This document shows positions 7,189 through 7,971 of a DNA stretch of 7,971 nt, piece after piece (position 1 is the stretch's first letter; the number at the start of each line of letters is the position of its first letter). The position numbers were made by a program, and so were the translations under genes. The stretch is from Betaproteobacteria bacterium UBA6904 (GTDB lineage: Bacteria > Pseudomonadota > Gammaproteobacteria > Burkholderiales > SG8-39): the NCBI GenBank assembly GCA_002451175.1, contig DKBI01000071.1, positions 1,486 through 9,456 of the forward strand. The letters are read 5' to 3'. The notes under the pieces were generated by a model. It saw nothing but the letters and a program-made list of their open reading frames with translations, made no database searches and had not been told where the DNA came from.

Positions 7189-7211
7189 GCGGGCCGCCAA
7201 GCGCGGCCCGC
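7189..7211 (-). other. Perfect 9-bp inverted repeat just after the peroxiredoxin-like gene
   Basis: The arms GCGGGCCGC and GCGGCCCGC are exact reverse complements separated by a 5-nt loop. The structure begins 4 nt after the TGA at 7216-7218 on the minus strand. All nine pairs are G-C, so an RNA hairpin would be very stable. No run of U follows in the minus-strand transcript, so it does not meet the standard for an intrinsic terminator. It could act as a pause site, an RNA-stabilising 3' end or a partial terminator between the two minus-strand genes. A separate self-complementary GGCCCGGGCC lies nearby at 7161-7170. Confidence 0.6.
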
Positions 7212-7215
7212 GCCG

Positions 7216-7686
7216 TCAGGCGCGCAGGCCCTTCACGACGCCGAAGATCTCCGCGACGTGGTGGCGCGGGTTGACGCCGTAGGCCGCGTGGCGCACGACG
7301 CCCTTCTTGTCGATGACGAAGGTCGACCGCACCACGCACTCCCGGCGCGCGCCGTCGATCTCCTTCGCCTGCACCACGCCGTAGAGGCGGCAGACTTCCC
7401 CGTCGGGATCCGCCAGCAGTCCGATGGACAGCCCGTTGCGGTCGCGGAATTCGGCGTGCGTCAGGCAATCGTCGGGCGACACGCCGAAGATCACGCAGTC
7501 GTGGCGCACGAACTGCTCCTCGTGGTCGGAGAAATCGCTCGCCTCGAGCGCGCCCCCCGGCGAGCCGTCGCGCGGATAGAAGAACAGCACGACGTGCTTC
7601 TTGCCGCGGAACGAGTCGAGCGCCACCGGCTGCATGTCTGCATCAGGCAGCGAGAAGACGGGTGCCGTTTGCCCTGTGCGAATCAT
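7216..7686 (-). CDS. Peroxiredoxin-like protein (Bcp/AhpC-TSA family) lacking the peroxidatic cysteine
   Basis: A 156-residue thioredoxin-fold protein whose whole length follows the Bcp/PrxQ plan: an N-terminal GQTAPVFSLPD (5-15), the strand VVLFFYPRD (32-40), FGVSPDD (67-73), LLADPDGEVCRLYGV (90-104) and VRSTFVIDKKGVVRHA (119-134) with the conserved Arg120. Active Bcp proteins read P-x-x-x-T/S-P-G-C in the active-site loop; here it is Pro38, Ser42, Pro43, Gly44 and Gly45, so the peroxidatic cysteine is Gly (codon GGC at 7554-7552). The place of the common resolving cysteine five residues later is Ser50. Four other cysteines remain (64, 74, 99, 117), none at the catalytic site. The frame stays open and the rest is conserved, so it does not look like a decayed gene. 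The start at 7686 fits the family N-terminus and a promoter just upstream; the frame is open further upstream, but that extension would cross the promoter. It may be a peroxidase with relocated chemistry, a non-catalytic relative, or the product of a base error. Confidence 0.87.
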   Translation of the reverse strand: MIRTGQTAPVFSLPDADMQPVALDSFRGKKHVVLFFYPRDGSPGGALEASDFSDHEEQFVRHDCVIFGVSPDDCLTHAEFRDRNGLSIGLLADPDGEVCRLYGVVQAKEIDGARRECVVRSTFVIDKKGVVRHAAYGVNPRHHVAEIFGVVKGLRA

Positions 7687-7703
7687 AAGCGGCGTCGTGA
7701 ACG

Positions 7704-7734
7704 ATTCTAAAGCAGGGTGCGCACCGCTTGACAA
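7704..7734 (-). promoter_or_regulatory. Candidate sigma-70 promoter for the peroxiredoxin-like gene
   Basis: Read on the minus strand, TTGTCA (7734-7729) is followed after 19 nt by TAGAAT (7709-7704). Each hexamer matches the sigma-70 consensus at five of six positions; the spacer is longer than the optimal 17. Transcription would start near 7697, leaving an 11-nt leader before the ATG at 7686 with no clear Shine-Dalgarno. The region lies in the 96-nt divergent gap between this gene and the roxA-like gene. Confidence 0.5.
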
Positions 7735-7770
7735 CCCGGATGTCGCGCACGAACCACAGCGGCGTGCCAT

Positions 7771-7776
7771 TACAAT
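7771..7776 (+). promoter_or_regulatory. Possible -10 element (TACAAT) for a leaderless roxA transcript
   Basis: TACAAT matches TATAAT at five of six bases and ends exactly 6 nt before the ATG at 7783, so initiation with normal spacing would fall on the A of the start codon. There is no Shine-Dalgarno between it and the ATG. No good -35 is present at a 16-18 nt spacing. The geometry is identical to that of TAGAAT before the gene at 4203. Confidence 0.45.
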
Positions 7777-7782
7777 TCACGC

Positions 7783-7971
7783 ATGCCGCACATCAGCTTC
7801 GGCGGGTTGTCGCCCGCGGCATTCCTGCGCCGCCACTGGCAGAAACGGCCGCTGCTGGTGCGATCCGCGTGGCGGCCCGGAGCAGGCCTGCCCGATCTCG
7901 CTCAGCTGCTCGCGCTGGCGCGCCGGGCCGATGTGGAATCGCGGCGCGTGTCGCGCCGCGGCGCGCGCTGG
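7783..7971 (+). CDS. roxA: RoxA/YcfD-like cupin (JmjC-type) oxygenase, probable ribosomal protein L16 arginine hydroxylase (3' truncated)
   Basis: The first 63 codons are present and the frame runs off the window edge. FLRRHWQKRPLLVRSA (14-29) closely matches the N-terminal F-L-x-x-H-W-Q-K-R-P signature of E. coli YcfD (RoxA), and VESRRVSRRGARW (51-63) matches the YcfD segment VDSRLVSHQDGKW. The family consists of Fe(II)- and 2-oxoglutarate-dependent oxygenases; YcfD hydroxylates an arginine of ribosomal protein L16. The iron-binding His-x-Asp/Glu lies further downstream, beyond the window, so the catalytic residues cannot be checked. The ATG at 7783 gives an N-terminus of about the right length. 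The gene is divergent from the peroxiredoxin-like gene, with 96 nt between the two starts. Confidence 0.88.
   Translation, partial: MPHISFGGLSPAAFLRRHWQKRPLLVRSAWRPGAGLPDLAQLLALARRADVESRRVSRRGARW

Noticed and set aside
5688..7274. A 528-codon open frame on the plus strand
   Set aside because: It is antisense to the GltB-like gene, whose minus-strand frame carries clear FMN and Fe-S motifs. The product has the typical Arg/His/Ala-rich shadow composition.
7728..7733. A perfect TTGACA on the plus strand as a -35 for the roxA gene
   Set aside because: The only good -10 (7771-7776) is 37 nt away, far outside the usual 15-19 nt. The same bases fit better as part of the minus-strand TTGTCA element.
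7687..7770. N-terminal extension of the peroxiredoxin-like protein up to 7770
   Set aside because: The family begins close to the G-x-x-A-P-x-F-x-L-P-D motif, as it does with the start at 7686. The extension would include the best candidate promoter and resembles no peroxiredoxin N-terminus.

Overview
The window is GC-rich and almost entirely coding, with codon use dominated by G/C in third positions. The gene families present (Bcr/CflA-type MFS exporter, tripartite TRAP transporter, bifunctional NAD(P)HX repair enzyme, RoxA-type ribosomal oxygenase) and the overall style suggest a chromosomal segment of a Betaproteobacterium, probably Burkholderiales or a near relative. That assignment is inferred from protein resemblance and base composition; no rRNA or other marker is present.

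Left part (1-4180, + strand): a tightly packed run of five genes reads as one operon. It holds the 3' end of a Bcr/CflA-like MFS transporter, an FAD-dependent oxidoreductase of the L-2-hydroxyglutarate dehydrogenase-like family, and the three subunits of a TRAP transporter (periplasmic binding protein, small membrane subunit, large membrane subunit). Gene junctions are 8-nt overlap, 12-nt gap, 7-nt gap and 1-nt overlap, which favours translational coupling. A sensible reading is that the TRAP system imports an organic acid and the oxidoreductase acts on it or on a derivative; the substrate cannot be read from the sequence.

Middle (4203-5606, + strand): a bifunctional NAD(P)H-hydrate epimerase/dehydratase (nnr/yjeF type) starts 22 nt after the TRAP operon, possibly from its own promoter that gives a leaderless mRNA. 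It converges, with only 15 nt between stop codons, on a minus-strand pair.

Right part (5622-7686, - strand): a peroxiredoxin-like gene is followed, after a perfect 9-bp hairpin, by a membrane-anchored glutamate-synthase-like FMN/Fe-S protein. The peroxiredoxin-like protein has glycine where the peroxidatic cysteine should be, which is the most unusual coding observation here. Divergent from it, and cut by the window edge, is the start of a RoxA/YcfD-like cupin (ribosomal protein L16 arginine hydroxylase).

There is no stretch above 300 nt without a gene. I saw no tRNA, rRNA, CRISPR array, insertion sequence or phage signature, and no clearly novel multi-gene system. The points worth following up are the cysteine-less peroxiredoxin, two -10-like hexamers placed exactly at -12 to -7 of start codons (nnr and roxA), the shortened epimerase domain of nnr, and the orphan membrane-tethered GltB-like protein.
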